From Cervus elaphus (lineage: Eukaryota > Chordata > Mammalia > Artiodactyla > Cervidae), in contig NC_057820.1 of NCBI RefSeq assembly GCF_910594005.1, positions 4,159,001 through 4,223,000 on the forward strand: a DNA stretch of 64,000 bases. The letters are read 5' to 3'. Each line of letters starts with the position of its first letter. Within the stretch, counting starts at the first letter, position 1. The notes below the pieces were generated by a model. That model was not told the origin of the DNA. It did not search any database and saw only the letters and a list, made by a program, of their open reading frames with translations. Positions 53,086-64,000 of this stretch are shown piece by piece. Made by a program: the position numbers and the translations under genes.

Positions 53086-55516
53086 AACAATTTTACATGA
53101 CTTTTATTTAATAAAACCACATATTTACAATTCAAAAAGCCCTAGTTTGATACACTTTCCTAAATAAAATTAAAGGTTAACTGTACAAGCAATTAAAACA
53201 TGATATGTAGGCAAGTGTTATCAGGAGTTTTCTATCAGCAAACTATTTAAAATAGTCAAAAACGGAGCAGTTAAAAAGTACCCTTTAAAGTGAACGTTGT
53301 TGTAGATGGGATTTCAGTGACTGGTGGGGACACGGCAACCGACTCTAAGGTGCCAGCCGCAGAGGCCCCAACCCTGACATCTCACTTTCTGAACATCAGT
53401 GGCACTGGAAGTGGAGAGGGCCAACTTCCCAAGAGGGAGCTGCGTTTCAACTCTGCTTCCGGTTTTCCGAAACCAGAATGGCAAGCAGAGAAGCGCAGCC
53501 CTGTGCTGTCTGGCAGCCCTCTGCCCTCTGTGGCAAATGGCTGAGCAACCTTGGACTGGGACCTCGAACTTCCCAGACTCCGAGGTGGACACATCAGCCA
53601 GCAGAGAGCCTGCGTGGTCCCTGAACAGGTCACGAAAACTTCCTCTAAACTACAGATCTGGAAGTGTTGCAGAATGGCCTGAAATCCTGCTTAAAAACTC
53701 AATGCATATACGGTGCTATCCGAAGAGATTTACGTCGAACCGTCTGACAGCCACGTTGAGGGCTGGGGGGGCTGATGGCACGTGGAGGCGCACAAACGTA
53801 TTCGCAGCAACTGCCTGTGGCCCCGGCTGCATCGCTTTCTGTCACCACTTCGGGAACGTCTTTATGTACAGTAAGAAAATATATACATCTTTCATGAACA
53901 GAAAGCCCACGTCATGGGAGGAGACCATGTACGTCCGCGAGGAAGGGCGTGAAGGGGCCGGCAGCCCGTTTCCAGGCCCGCCCCGGCCCAGTTACGCTCA
54001 GCCCCTCACGGAGTCTGGGAACGGCTGCCCCGGAGCTCGGTGGAGACAGAAGGCCTCCTCCAAGGGGTCAGGCAGGTCGGCGATTCAAGGCCGAGGCAAG
54101 AAGTGGTGGGGGATGCTCTGCAAGCTCCCCGGGGAGTTCAGCCAGGAACACGAGGGGGGAAAGGACATGTGGGATAGAGCCAGGGTGGAGGGCATGAGGA
54201 CCGACCACCGGCTCGGCAACTTGCTTTGTACCTGAAGTCATCGGCAGGCATGGCAGGTGGAGAAAAACCTATAAAAGTAACGCTGTGGTTAGGCTCCACC
54301 CCGAGGGCGGACGTATGGCTGAGAAGGGCGGCTGGGCGGCAAGTGGCGTGGGCCTGGCCTCCCGAGCACTCTGGAGACCGGTGCGCCTGGGCGCGCACGT
54401 GGGAGCCGTGTCCACGGGGACGGGGCTGTCCTCTGGACTCCATGCCGACGGTCTTCACGTCTCTGAATTCAGATAACCAAAGCTCTTAAAGCCAAGTTCG
54501 CCAAATCAGTCAAGGAAAAGCTGGGACAAAAAGGTGGCGAATGGGGGGGGGGGGGCCGAGGCTGCCAGCAGGGACGCTGAGAATTCCTGCCAAGGTAATT
54601 GGGCCGCTGGACGCGTGCTGCTCGCGCCCCGCTCCTCACGGGGCCGGGCCGTCCTGTCAGTGAGTCGACAGTGTGAGGCAGGGTCAAGCGTGGCCCCGCC
54701 CCAAGCGTGCTGGCCCGGCCTCCTCCGAAACCAGCGGGCAGGCAGGGGCCGGGCTCAAAGAGACCGGCTGCGCACGAAAGCCCATCGCTACTGTCGCAGG
54801 GTCTGTGTGAGCCGCCGCTGCCGGACAAACGGGGGTGCAGGCTCCGGGACAGCGAGGCCCCCGGAACCTGAGCACGCGCTGTCAGCCCCGGTGCTGGAAT
54901 TTCGTCAAGGCAACGTGGTAAAAGGTCAGCCTGAAGGTCAGATCGTGTGTGTTCCGGGGAGCCCACCGCACCAGTCAGCGCTGTCCTCCGAGAGCCCGTC
55001 TTCCTGTCATGCTGTCTTTGGTAGGCGGGCTTTAAAAACAAGACCTGCAGCTCTGGAAGGATTACCTCGGCAACTAAAATCAGCAGTCCCTTTTCGACTA
55101 AAATATGTAGATATGAGCCAATGACATCTCTGAGGTCTCCCAAATAACATTTCTCATGCACCTTGGCTAACAAAAAATTGTAATGTACTTTCTGGTAGTT
55201 GACATAAAAGCATTACAATTTAATTAACTTTTGCTGAAATGAGGGGAGGGAATTCGCCACTGGCCTGTTTTTAAACCATGCAGAATACGCAGTGGTTAGC
55301 CATGGTCATCATTCCACTGAGCTTCTTAAGGCTTAGCCTTGGTTTAATTCTTTAAAAGTGTTTTTTGTTTGTTGTGTTGTGTTTAAGGCCAACTCCAGCA
55401 TTAGGGATCAAACGTGGAAACAGCCCGTCCTCCGGAGCTGCCAGGGCATCCGCCTGAGGCCACACAGGTGCCGCGTGGAGCCTGCTTCCCAGCCGAGTGC
55501 GAGTCCACCTGCCTTG
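53086..55516 (-). other. TBC1D14: TBC1D14 3'UTR (putative)
   Basis: Unique, repeat-free sequence directly downstream of the TBC1D14 stop on the minus strand. An AATAAA on the minus strand lies at 53108-53103 and is followed by U/GU-rich sequence (ttgttgcttatgtt on the minus strand). This gives a 3'UTR of about 2.4 kb, which agrees with the long human 3'UTR as I recall it. Confidence 0.6.
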
Positions 55517-55582
55517 TCAATGCCGCAGAGACGGGCTTCCTTTCTCCATCTCCCTGCTGTCCTTCTGCAAGGCAGTCAGCAC
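55517..55582 (-). CDS. TBC1D14: TBC1D14 terminal coding exon
   Basis: 66 coding nt: acceptor cag/gtgctg, stop TGA at 55519-55517. Too short for ordinary ORF calling; found by matching the conserved C-terminal peptide on the minus strand. Confidence 0.94.
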   Translation of the reverse strand: MLTALQKDSREMEKGSPSLRH

Positions 55583-58500
55583 CTGGCAATCACAGGGAGA
55601 CACCGGTGGGCAACGGACAACACACACGGACACAGGTCCTCACGGCCCCCCCGGCGGCCACTCCGGTCCACCTCCACACTCCTCCAGACTCACCTTCCTA
55701 CCACGGAGCCCAGGTCACACACTCTCTGGGCTAGGACGTTAGCCCAGGGGCTTCCCTCCGGGCACCAGCTGCAGGGCTACCGGGCTCTGCCCCTTCCAGT
55801 CTGGCTCCAGCCCCCGCGTGCCCCACCAGCGAAGCCAGGCTTCCTGCTCCAGAAGGCTCATGTGCCCTCTGCCCTGTCCCTCTCTCCTCACCAGGGAACG
55901 ATCAATCCTTCCAAGGTCCGGGAGATACCAGCTCCCCAACAGGCCTCCCTGAGTGTCCCCAGGGCAACCTAGCTCCCTTCTCCTTGCTGCTCTGAGCTCT
56001 AAGTTAACACCTTTATTTTTAAAAACATGGCATTCCACTCTGATTGCTTAACAACAGCAGGGACAAGACGGGTCCATTTACTGCAGCCATGCAGAGCACT
56101 GCCAGGCACCACCCACAAAGCAGCCACGTAACCGGCACAACGTGGAAGGCAGGGCGCGGCAGACACATGAGCGACCCGCTAAACGCCACACCGCTCACAC
56201 GGATCCACACTTACATGGGTCTCATTTCGGAACCAAGGGGATCTCCAGAGCACCAGTTCCTGAAACTCCTTGGGCCCAGCACTGGACCACTTTAGGCAAA
56301 GTACAAATTACAGGGGGCTAAAGCAGAAACACTGCATGAGAGTTTCAAATAAATGGCACAGAAGGGCTAATGGCAGGTCAAAGCCCCCCCTGTCTTCCCC
56401 TGAGTGGGTGAGACGCCCAGCCAAACACAACCGCTTAACTGTTTGGTAAAGCTCAGCAGGATCTTAACCTGAAGCACAAACCACCGTTCCCGCGGGGCCT
56501 GTAACTACAGACTCACTGCCAGGCGCTCAGTCAGGCCAACTCCTACTACCGCCCCACTACCAGAGGACGTCCTACTACCTAACAACCTCTGACCTGGTCT
56601 TAACCAGCAATTTTCACCTCAAATGCAAGAAGCAGAGTGACAGATCTGGATTCAACCCGTCTGTCTGTGCGTGTCTCTGCGGGTGTGGGACGGGGGTCGG
56701 GGAGGACCAGTGAAACACAAAGGGAGGTCAGCAGACCACAGCGTGCGCGATGAAAAGCCAAGGCAGCAATGGCTGAGTGACGGGCATGGTCATCAGGAAG
56801 GGCCCTGGCTCTCTGAAGACACTTTAGAGCATCGGTGCAAGTCCTAGGAGACTCCAGAGTACACTCACGCGCAGGCGGGCGTGCACCTGTGCGGTCTGGC
56901 GGGGACCCCCACTCAGAGGCCCTGCCCAGCCCAGCGCTCTGCCGTCACCATCCTCAAACCCTGGACACTAATTCTGAACGTGAGGCCCCATACCTTCGTT
57001 CTGTGTTGCCCATTTATTTCTTAATCAGAGAAAGGCTCGTCTTTCCTCTCACCAGATCCCTGATAATTATACAGCCAGTCCTCCTCACACAGGAGCTCAG
57101 GTTCCTATTTTCTTTAACAGCTTACTGAGACATAATTCACATACCACACATAAAATTCACCCACTTCATGCGTCCAACGGCTTTTAGGACACTCACAGAT
57201 GATGTGCGGCCCTCGGCACAGCCCATTTCAGGACATCGTCATTGGGGCAAGAGTGAGCCCTGCCCTCCGGCTGTCACAGCCCTGCGCCACTCACCGCGTC
57301 TAGTCTCTGCAGCTCCCCTTCTGAAACTACCCAGGAATAACGGGACCACGCAGTGTGTGGTCTTCAGGGTCTGGCTTTCTCACCTCATGTAGTGTTCTGA
57401 AGGTGCACCCGTACTGTCGATGAGTCAGTACCTCACCCCTTTTCATAAACTGAATATGCATTCATTTCAGGAACGTAGTTCACAGCACACTCAGCACAGA
57501 GCAGCGCTCCCCACCCCCGGCCGGTGAGGCCAGGGGAGCCTGTCACGGTATCACCCCAGGGCCGGCCGGCAGCTGCGCTCTCCCTAAAGACCCAGACAGG
57601 AAGGAAGTCCACCAGCCAGAGAGCATCACAGGAGGTGAGGCAGGACCAGCTTGGGGGTGGGGGGGCAGAGACTGAAGGGCCCAGGGCAGAGGGAACCCTC
57701 TCTGGGTAACAAATAAATAGGCACTGAATTGTTTACTCTAAAAAGGGTGAGGTTTATGGTAAATTATTAAAGCTGTTACAAAAATAAGTAGGCCACTAAG
57801 ATCAGAGAAAGAGAATCAGATCACCTGTGAAGTAATCTGGTCAAACGTAAAAACTGGGACCCTCCTCGAGCCTCCAGGTCTGTCAATTTACAGGAAACAG
57901 AGAAGGACCATGACGAACACCACGACAGAGACAGAAGCAGCAAAACCCAGACTGTGAGAACTGCTACTGGACGTGACCTCGTTTCTTCAATAGATAGAGG
58001 GGGAAGGGAGCAGTGGAAAGGAGGAGTAACCCTATACATTAAAAGAAGGTGTCAAAGACTTTTCATCCAATTACAACGTGTAGGCCTTATCTAGATCTTG
58101 ATTTAAGCAAAGGACAACGCTACTGCTGATGTCTGAAAACAGAAATCTGAAAGTTGACTGGATACTTGACAGGCACATGGGGTTGGTTATTCTCTTTTCT
58201 TCTATTTTGAATGTACTGTAAATCTTCCACTAATAAAAAAACCCCATAAATCAGGAACAAGCACTATATGGCAAGGACAAGCCTCCCCCCAGGACTTGAC
58301 GCTCAGGCAAACTGGGCATACACAGCGCCCAGAGGCCGGGAGTTCTGTTTTCCCTTTTATGTGATAAAGACTACGAACAGACAACACCAGACCAACGCCA
58401 CAGGGTCAAACACCTGGAGGGAAGTCCGGAGGGGAGGCCTGGGAGAGGTGGGCCCAGGAGGACGCGCTCCCGAGCGCTCGGCTGGGCAGCCCTGAGAGCA

Positions 58501-59489
58501 GCTGCCGGAGCCCCAGCAGCCCCAGCAACACGTCCGGGGAAGCCCTCCTCTCCCCCCGCCCCGCCTCCCCCCACCTTCCCTCCCCCCTTTCCCTCCCCCC
58601 TCCCCCCCCCCCTCCCCTCTACAACTGCTGAGGACTCACGGCCCCTCTCTGGGCCTCCTCTGTCGGTGAGATGGTGACAGGTCAGCCCCCTTGGCTCTCT
58701 GTCTCTGGGATTTAAAAAGCGGGGGAAGCTTGCTTTACAGAAGACTGCCAGGCAGAGGGCCTGTGCTCCTGGCAAACCAGAGGGTCTGACTCCGACGTCA
58801 GTGCAGGAGGGTGCTGCCACTGTTGCTCACTCGCCCAGTCATGTCTGCCTCTTTGCGATCCCATGGACTGTACCTGCCAGGCTCCTCTGTCCATGGGATT
58901 CTCCAGGCAAAAATATTGGAGTAGCTTGCCCTTTCCTTCTTCAGAGGATCCTCCCAACCCAGAGATCAAACCCACGTCTCCTGCACTGGCAGGCAGGTTC
59001 TTTACCATCTGAGCCACCTGGGAAGCCCCTGGAGGAGAGGTGGGGAGGTTCTTCTTCTCCAGCTCCTTCCCTCAACGGAGACCCAAAGAGGGAACGACTG
59101 CCCAAGACCGCCTGTGGCAGAGCCAGGCCCCAAACCCAGGGCACCTTCCAGACGGCCGGTTCCTCACGGGGCGCTCCATAGAAGCCGCTTCCTCAACCAG
59201 ACAGGGGGTAGGGAACAAAAGCCCACTCACCTGAGCCCACTTCTTGTTTCGACTCTGCATCTGAATGCTGGCGATGGAAGCAAAGAACTCCTCAGCAGGC
59301 AGGTCCTCAGGCAGCCGCGTGAGGAATTGTGCCACGTGAATGAAGTCCATCCTGGTCAGGACATCCTGGAATAGCCTGAGGAGGCCCAGGGCCGTGCGGA
59401 ACAGGAACTCTTCCCCATCGCGGCAGAACACATCCCAGACCCGGCAGGCCAGGTCGAGGGGCAGGGACTTGCTGTAGAGAGTAAAGATC
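55517..59489 (-). CDS. TBC1D14: TBC1 domain family member 14, last two coding exons (partial gene)
   Basis: Exons 59489-59231 and 55582-55517 join in frame. They encode the C-terminal end of the TBC domain and the tail, about 108 of the roughly 690 residues expected. TBC1D14 binds RAB11 and the TRAPP III complex. It controls recycling-endosome membrane flow to autophagosomes and acts as a brake on starvation-induced autophagy. The penultimate exon reads IFTLYSKSLPLDLACRVWDV through MQSRNKKWAQ; the last reads VLTALQKDSREMEKGSPSLR plus His and a stop, matching the human C-terminus from memory. The catalytic Arg/Gln motifs lie in exons beyond the window. No exon between 59490 and 64000 was found, so the preceding intron is longer than 4.5 kb. 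Confidence 0.95.
57095..57470 (-). mobile_element. Old L1M-type 3'UTR fragment, antisense
   Basis: 'cataattcacataccacaca', 'taaaattcacccacttcatg', 'gtggtcttcagggtctggct' and 'gatgagtcagtacctcaccc' follow the antisense order of ancient L1 3' ends. Confidence 0.65.
58536..58622. repeat. C-rich low-complexity tract
   Basis: About 85 bp of CCCTCC/CCCCGCC type with a C-run of about ten at 58602-58611. The minus (TBC1D14 transcript) strand is correspondingly G-rich. Confidence 0.95.
58822..59028 (-). mobile_element. Bov-tA SINE
   Basis: Antisense copy ending 'gagccacctgggaagcccc', about 200 bp downstream of the TBC1D14 penultimate exon donor. Confidence 0.93.
59231..59489 (-). CDS. TBC1D14: TBC1D14 penultimate coding exon
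   Basis: 259 nt; acceptor tcccccag/gatctt, donor gctcag/gtgagt. The first base completes a Trp codon split by the intron; 86 full codons follow. Confidence 0.95.
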
Positions 59490-59764
59490 CTGGGGGAGAG
59501 AGGGGGCGTCAGATCCCAGAGGGACCATGGCGGAGCCCTGGCTCAGGGCCGATTCTCTCCGGTGCACCTGAGTTTAGGCCCTTTCACACTTAATGTCCTG
59601 GGGGGGGCAGTAGGGTGGGGTGGCGGTGAGGTGTGGAGCTCTAGGCCTGCATTCACACTGAAGGTCAATTTAAACATTTTCTAAAACAGCATGATCAGCT
59701 TTCACAAAGAATCTCAAACAACGGACAGTTTCTGAATTAGACAGCAGGTCCTTCTGCATGCAAC

Positions 59765-59840
59765 ATGTTTATCTCGAACCTACTATGTGCTTATCATTAC
59801 TCTGAGGCAGGCACTAGACGTTAATACGGCAGGCAGAGCT
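59765..59840 (-). repeat. MIR SINE fragment
   Basis: 'acctactatgtgcttatcat' and 'gaggcaggcactagacgtta' are the antisense MIR 3' end. Confidence 0.6.
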
Positions 59841-60821
59841 TAGATTGGTGGGAAATAAAAACAGTGAACGGAAATGTAGAACTGAATCGACACGCGCGCA
59901 CCCGACCTCTGAGGAGCACTGTACACCTTCCTCCCAGCAGGGGTCACAAAAGGAAGAGAGGAACATTTTCCAGGTAAGTCTGACAGTGGACTACAAGAAA
60001 CTGATCTTATATTTAAAACCACCAGGTGAAAACAGTAAGCAAAACACAGATATGCATTCCCTTAAAAAACTGTGACAATCACAATTCAAATCACCACACA
60101 CAGTCCCGGGTGACCAGAGCACGTCAACAGGTAGGTGAGTCCAGGCTGACTGTGTGGAGCAGTCCTCCCGCCGCCTGGGGCCGTATCCGAGGCATCTCCT
60201 GACCCCACACCCAGACAGACACGCCCACCCACCTGGGCTCCCCTCCACTCCGAGGCTCTGAGGACGTGCTGTCTGCCCCCACCCTCCCCTCGGATGCCGC
60301 CCCCCGGCGGGGAGCCCCGCATCCCCACCCTACATGGGACACAGCATCTGGCATCTCCATGCACACCAGTGTCCGCAAGCTCCCAGCCCACTCCAGGATG
60401 TCACAGGTGTCCGGGAGCGGGTCTCGCTGCCTTCCCACCAGACAACCCTCACTGCTCCTGGGAAATCACTTTCCCACAGGCTGCAGCATTCCCTTAGTGC
60501 CCACGCTGACCCCAAGACACGCAAGGGCCGAAGGCACCTGAACGCAGGGGCTGCGCTCGGGCTGCAGGCCGCCGTGGTCGGGAGGGCCTGTCACCCAGCC
60601 TTTAAGGCAGGACTCTCTCCTGCAGCGGGGTCTACACCACGCTGGCAAGTCTGCTCACAAGCTGCAAGGCTCTCTGCCTGCCAAGACCTCCAGGGTGTGA
60701 ACTCCACCCTCATCCCTGGAAGGGTGCTCTGCCCCAGGAACAGCCTTTCCTCCAGGACCTGGGGAACAGGCATGCAGTGAAGGCAGAGCATTCAACACAC
60801 CAAGACCCCATAGCACTCAGT

Positions 60822-61285
60822 ACTTGGCTGACAAAGCTCCGTCTAGTCAAAGCTATGGCTTTTCCAGCAGTCATGTATGGACGTGAGAGCTGGACCACAA
60901 AGAAGGCTGAGCGCCAAAGAATTGATGCTTTTGAACTGCGGTGCTGGAGAAGACTCTTGAGAGTCTCATGGACTGCAAGGAGATCCAACTAGTCAATCCT
61001 AAAGGAAATCAAACCTGAATATTCATTGGAGGGACTGATGCTGAAGCTCCAATACTCTGGCCACCTGATGGGAAGAACTGACTCATTGGAAAAGACCCTG
61101 ATGCTGGGAAAGATTGAAGGCAGGAGAAGGGGACGACAGGATGAGATGGTTGGATGGCATCACCGACTCAAAGGACGTGAGTTTGAGCAAACTCCAGGAG
61201 TTGATGATGGACAGGGAGGCCTGGCATGCTGTAGTCCATAGGGTTGCAAAGAGTTGGACACAACTGAACAACAAACCTTCAGGGC
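60822..61285 (+). mobile_element. BovB LINE 3' end
   Basis: 5'-truncated copy of about 460 bp from 'acttggctgacaaagctccg' to 'gttggacacaactgaacaac'. It contains the end of the RT frame and the 3' region. Confidence 0.93.
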
Positions 61286-61997
61286 CATTCCTTGTCAGTG
61301 CTTTAAAACTCAAGAGATTCAAGAAAGGTATAAAAAATTAGATTTCAAATCAGATGCCAGAACAAGGACACAGAGGTCTGAGAAAAATCACTGCAGCTCC
61401 TGCCACCAATAGTAAAAGAACTAGACCCTGAACACGTGCCCTGGAAGTCCAGAGTGGGCCATGTGCCCTCAGGCAAAGGCAAGGAGGACCCCTTACCTTT
61501 AAAGTCATAACAAACCTTCTGCCTGAGCATCTTACTGTCTCAAAAAACAGAAAACCACCTCATCACTTGGTCTAGAAAACAGTTTGAGAGAGAGCTAAGA
61601 GATCTTTGTTTCAAATCCCAACCTGAACATTCTCAACTCTAGAGGACATTTTATTTTTAAAAAATGAAAAGCAAGTGACCTAATCTGCAATACTACTTAC
61701 CTGCCGATTCACAGGTGAAAATCACACCTTTACATCTTAAAAGTATAGTAGACTTAAGCAAAAAAAAAAAAAAAGCCTGGTAAAATTGAGTGGCTACAGG
61801 CAAAGAGAGAGAGAAACAACAGAACTTTCTCTAACACAATATTCTTCAGTTCAGATTTGTGTGTGGTCTTTGTAAACTGCCTCAGATACATTGTGAAGCT
61901 GATGTTCCAACAATCAAGAGTGCCACACTCACCTGGCAGACAGTAGTAGTTCTAGTGCTATTTATTGTTATAATTTTTTAAAATGTATACAAAAAAG

Positions 61998-62160
61998 GAA
62001 AAGGAAATGGCAACCCACTCCAGTATTCTTGCCTGGGAAACCCCATGGACAGAGGAGCCTGGAGGGCTACAGTCCATGGGGTCGAAAAGAGCTGGACACG
62101 ACTAAACCACAGCAATAAATAAAATGTAGTCAAGCATTTTCAAGAACAACAACAACAAAA
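61998..62160 (+). mobile_element. 5'-truncated Bov-tA/Bov-A body with 18-bp target-site duplication
   Basis: Only the Bov-A body is present ('aatggcaacccactccagta' onward), ending in AAC/AAT-rich tails. A perfect 18-bp repeat, aaaatgtatacaaaaaag, occurs at 61980-61997 and 62161-62178. Confidence 0.9.
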
Positions 62161-62344
62161 AAAATGTATACAAAAAAGATACATTTTAAACACATTAGAA
62201 GTATTGTTTACTGAATGGAAAAAGGAAGGGATAAAAAGAGTAACTATAGACAAACAAGAGAAGATTCATATGAAATAGTGACTAGTTTTCCATGAACTCA
62301 GAAGTACAATCAACCTAATCCTCTTCAACTAACACTTTTTAATA

Positions 62345-62477
62345 AATACTTTTTTTTATTAACTTTATTTTTTGGCCACATGGTGTGTGGGAGCTTAGCT
62401 CCCCAACCAGGTATCAAACCTGAGCCCTCTGCATTGGGAGCGCAAAGCCTTAACCACTGGACCACCAGGGAGGTCCC
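62345..62477 (-). mobile_element. CHR-type tRNA SINE
   Basis: Antisense: 'tttattttttggccacatgg', 'cttagctccccaaccaggta' and 'ggaccaccagggaggtccc'. Confidence 0.88.
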
Positions 62478-63389
62478 TCAATTTACATTTTTTAAAAAAT
62501 TCACAAGAATTCACCAGTCAAGCTGTTAGCAACCATCTGCCTTACTGAGTTGGCAAATAAAGATTATTTGCAGGTAGCATTTGTGGTGCAGAAACTGTTC
62601 AAAGTGCAAAAACTCACACTGAACTTAGGATGAACTTAAGATAAGTACAGCCAAGCCCAGTCCTCCCCCGCCACCCCTGCAAAGCAACGCCACCCTGAAG
62701 GCTTGTGATGCCCACCTGCTCGATCCTGCTGACCATCCCCCATCGCTCCACAAGCAGCTCTTGAGATCTGAGCCCTGCTGATTCTAAGCCACACATCATA
62801 AACGGCTTTTAAAGCCTGCTCTACGCCAGTCACTGTTCTTTGTGGTGAGAATACGCAGAATCCAACAGAATAGACAGCTTTCCCTGCCCTCGTGGGTGGA
62901 AAGGCTGAATGAAGCGCACAGAACGTCAGATGTGGATTCAGATAAAAAGCAGGGTGGGAGGCAGGGACTGCCAGTCTGGGTGTGTGAACAGGACGGTCAG
63001 GGTGAGCACGTGCCTGAAAAGCGCCACTTCCGCAAAGCCGCGAGGAGGAAGCCGAGGCGGGAGAAGGGGTCAGGGAAGCCCCAGACAGCACAGAGAGCTC
63101 TCAGCTCGGAGGCAGAGGTAACCCAGCGCATCCGCTGATGGGCCCAGAGGCCACTGGGCTTGAAGCCCTAACAGCGAAAGGGAGAACCCGTGAGGATGCC
63201 TGTGGGGACCGGGGCCTTAGAGGCCGCTGCAGGGCCTGCAGGTTTCCTTCTACATGAGACAGAAACTAGCGAAGGGGCTGAACAGCGGAGGGGCCCGGTC
63301 ACTGTGCTGAGACGCTCTTGCAGGGGAATGCAGGCCTCGCCAGGGCGGCCACTGAACCCACCAGGCAGCTCGGCACAGGACTGCAGCAC

Positions 63390-63510
63390 AGGGGGCGGCC
63401 AGAGCAGAGGGGGCAGCCGGAGCAGAGGGGGCAGCCGGAGCAGAGGGGGCGGAGGGGCGGCCGGAGCAGAGGGGGTGGCCAGGGCAGAGGGGGCCGCCGG
63501 AGCAGAACGA
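63390..63510. repeat. 18-bp G-rich minisatellite
   Basis: Six or so copies of an 18-bp unit of the form gccggagcagagggggca, with short insertions. It lies in the TBC1D14 intron. Confidence 0.9.
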
Positions 63511-64000
63511 ACATGGATGCGTCTCACAGGAAATGCGACAGACGGGTCTGCGGTGCCAACTCCACGGGTGAGCTGTGGGACCTCTGGTTTGGACCTGAGC
63601 TCAAGTCACTGGACATCCAGCTGGATACATCAATCAATCTGAAGTTCAGAAGAGGGCTCTGGGGCTGGCGACACTTTGTATATAGATGGTACCAGATAAA
63701 AGAAACATTCTGGAATCACAGAGTGAAGAATGTCAAATGCTGCTGAAAAGTCAAAACAGGACTGAGACCTGATCACCAAGCTTGGAGTTCATGTGGAAAG
63801 CTATAAATTGTGTCATACACGGTGTCATTTACTATCTACAGGTACTGAAATGGAATCATTAAGGCCTTGAATCTTACCGTATCTTAAATAAAATGTGTCT
63901 TTTAAAGAAAAACATGTGAAAGTTTTCCCCTGACAACGTGTCCCCTCACCACAGCTCAGCCTAGACGGCCCTCCCAGGAAGGCTGCTTCCTGCCCCTGGG

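Larger units (their letters stand above)
55583..59230 (-). other. TBC1D14: TBC1D14 last intron (3.6 kb)
   Basis: Holds an antisense L1M fragment (57095-57470), a C-rich tract (58536-58622) and a Bov-tA (58822-59028). The rest is unassigned, with no exon recognised. Confidence 0.85.
59490..64000 (-). other. TBC1D14: TBC1D14 intron (partial)
   Basis: Continues beyond the window. Contains a MIR (59765-59840), BovB, Bov-tA and CHR SINE copies, and an 18-bp G-rich minisatellite. The stretch 62790-63780 has the wording of an old L2-type LINE, but this is uncertain. Confidence 0.75.

Noticed and set aside
53399..54235. 278-codon plus-strand frame
   Set aside because: Lies antisense in the putative TBC1D14 3'UTR with no family resemblance. 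Treated as chance.
63318..63746. 142-codon frame over the 18-bp minisatellite, ending in a normal-looking peptide
   Set aside because: Repeat-driven frame running into possible L2-derived sequence. No supporting exon structure.
59490..64000. An upstream TBC1D14 exon
   Set aside because: Looked for the conserved stretch ending in Asp-Trp before the IFTLYSKS exon, on the minus strand with a donor after TG. No match was seen, so it should lie beyond the window.

Overview
The window is nuclear DNA of a ruminant, most likely a bovid. It carries many ruminant/cetartiodactyl retroelements (Bov-tA SINEs, 3' ends of the RTE-type LINE BovB, CHR-type tRNA SINEs, ruminant L1), GT-AG introns and CpG-rich promoters. 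Recognised by protein similarity from memory, the gene order is GRPEL1 (+), TADA2B (-), CCDC96 (+), TBC1D14 (-). This is the mirror image of the human 4p16.1 order, so I infer the orthologous block (cattle chromosome 6 if this is Bos). No database was searched.

Layout. 1-15.1 kb is gene-poor flank: nested repeats, a 13-copy 41-bp minisatellite inside an L1 3'UTR, and a CA-rich compound array. 15.15-28.46 kb is GRPEL1, with a CpG/CCAAT promoter and four coding exons, and a roughly 3.6-kb antisense L1 in intron 3. 28.46-33.15 kb is the tail-to-tail interval between GRPEL1 and TADA2B. 33.15-45.75 kb is TADA2B: two coding exons separated by an 11.3-kb intron. 45.75-46.46 kb is a bidirectional CpG promoter containing a tandemly duplicated module. 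46.46-48.11 kb is the single-exon gene CCDC96. 48.1-53.1 kb is a convergent intergenic interval. 53.1-64 kb is the 3' part of TBC1D14: the putative 3'UTR, the last two coding exons, and the start of an intron that runs off the window.

The genes do not form a pathway. GRPEL1 is the nucleotide-exchange factor of mitochondrial HSP70. TADA2B is the ADA2b adaptor of the SAGA acetyltransferase module. CCDC96 is a ciliary axoneme coiled-coil protein. TBC1D14 is a TBC-domain regulator of recycling-endosome and autophagy traffic. What links them is shared regulation: TADA2B and CCDC96 are head to head, while GRPEL1/TADA2B and CCDC96/TBC1D14 are tail to tail.

I found no credible new biological system. 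The observations most worth a second look are the duplicated CCAAT/GC-box module between TADA2B and CCDC96, a nine-alanine tract in TADA2B that I do not recall from the human protein, and the G-rich minisatellite that appears to have grown out of an L1 3'UTR.
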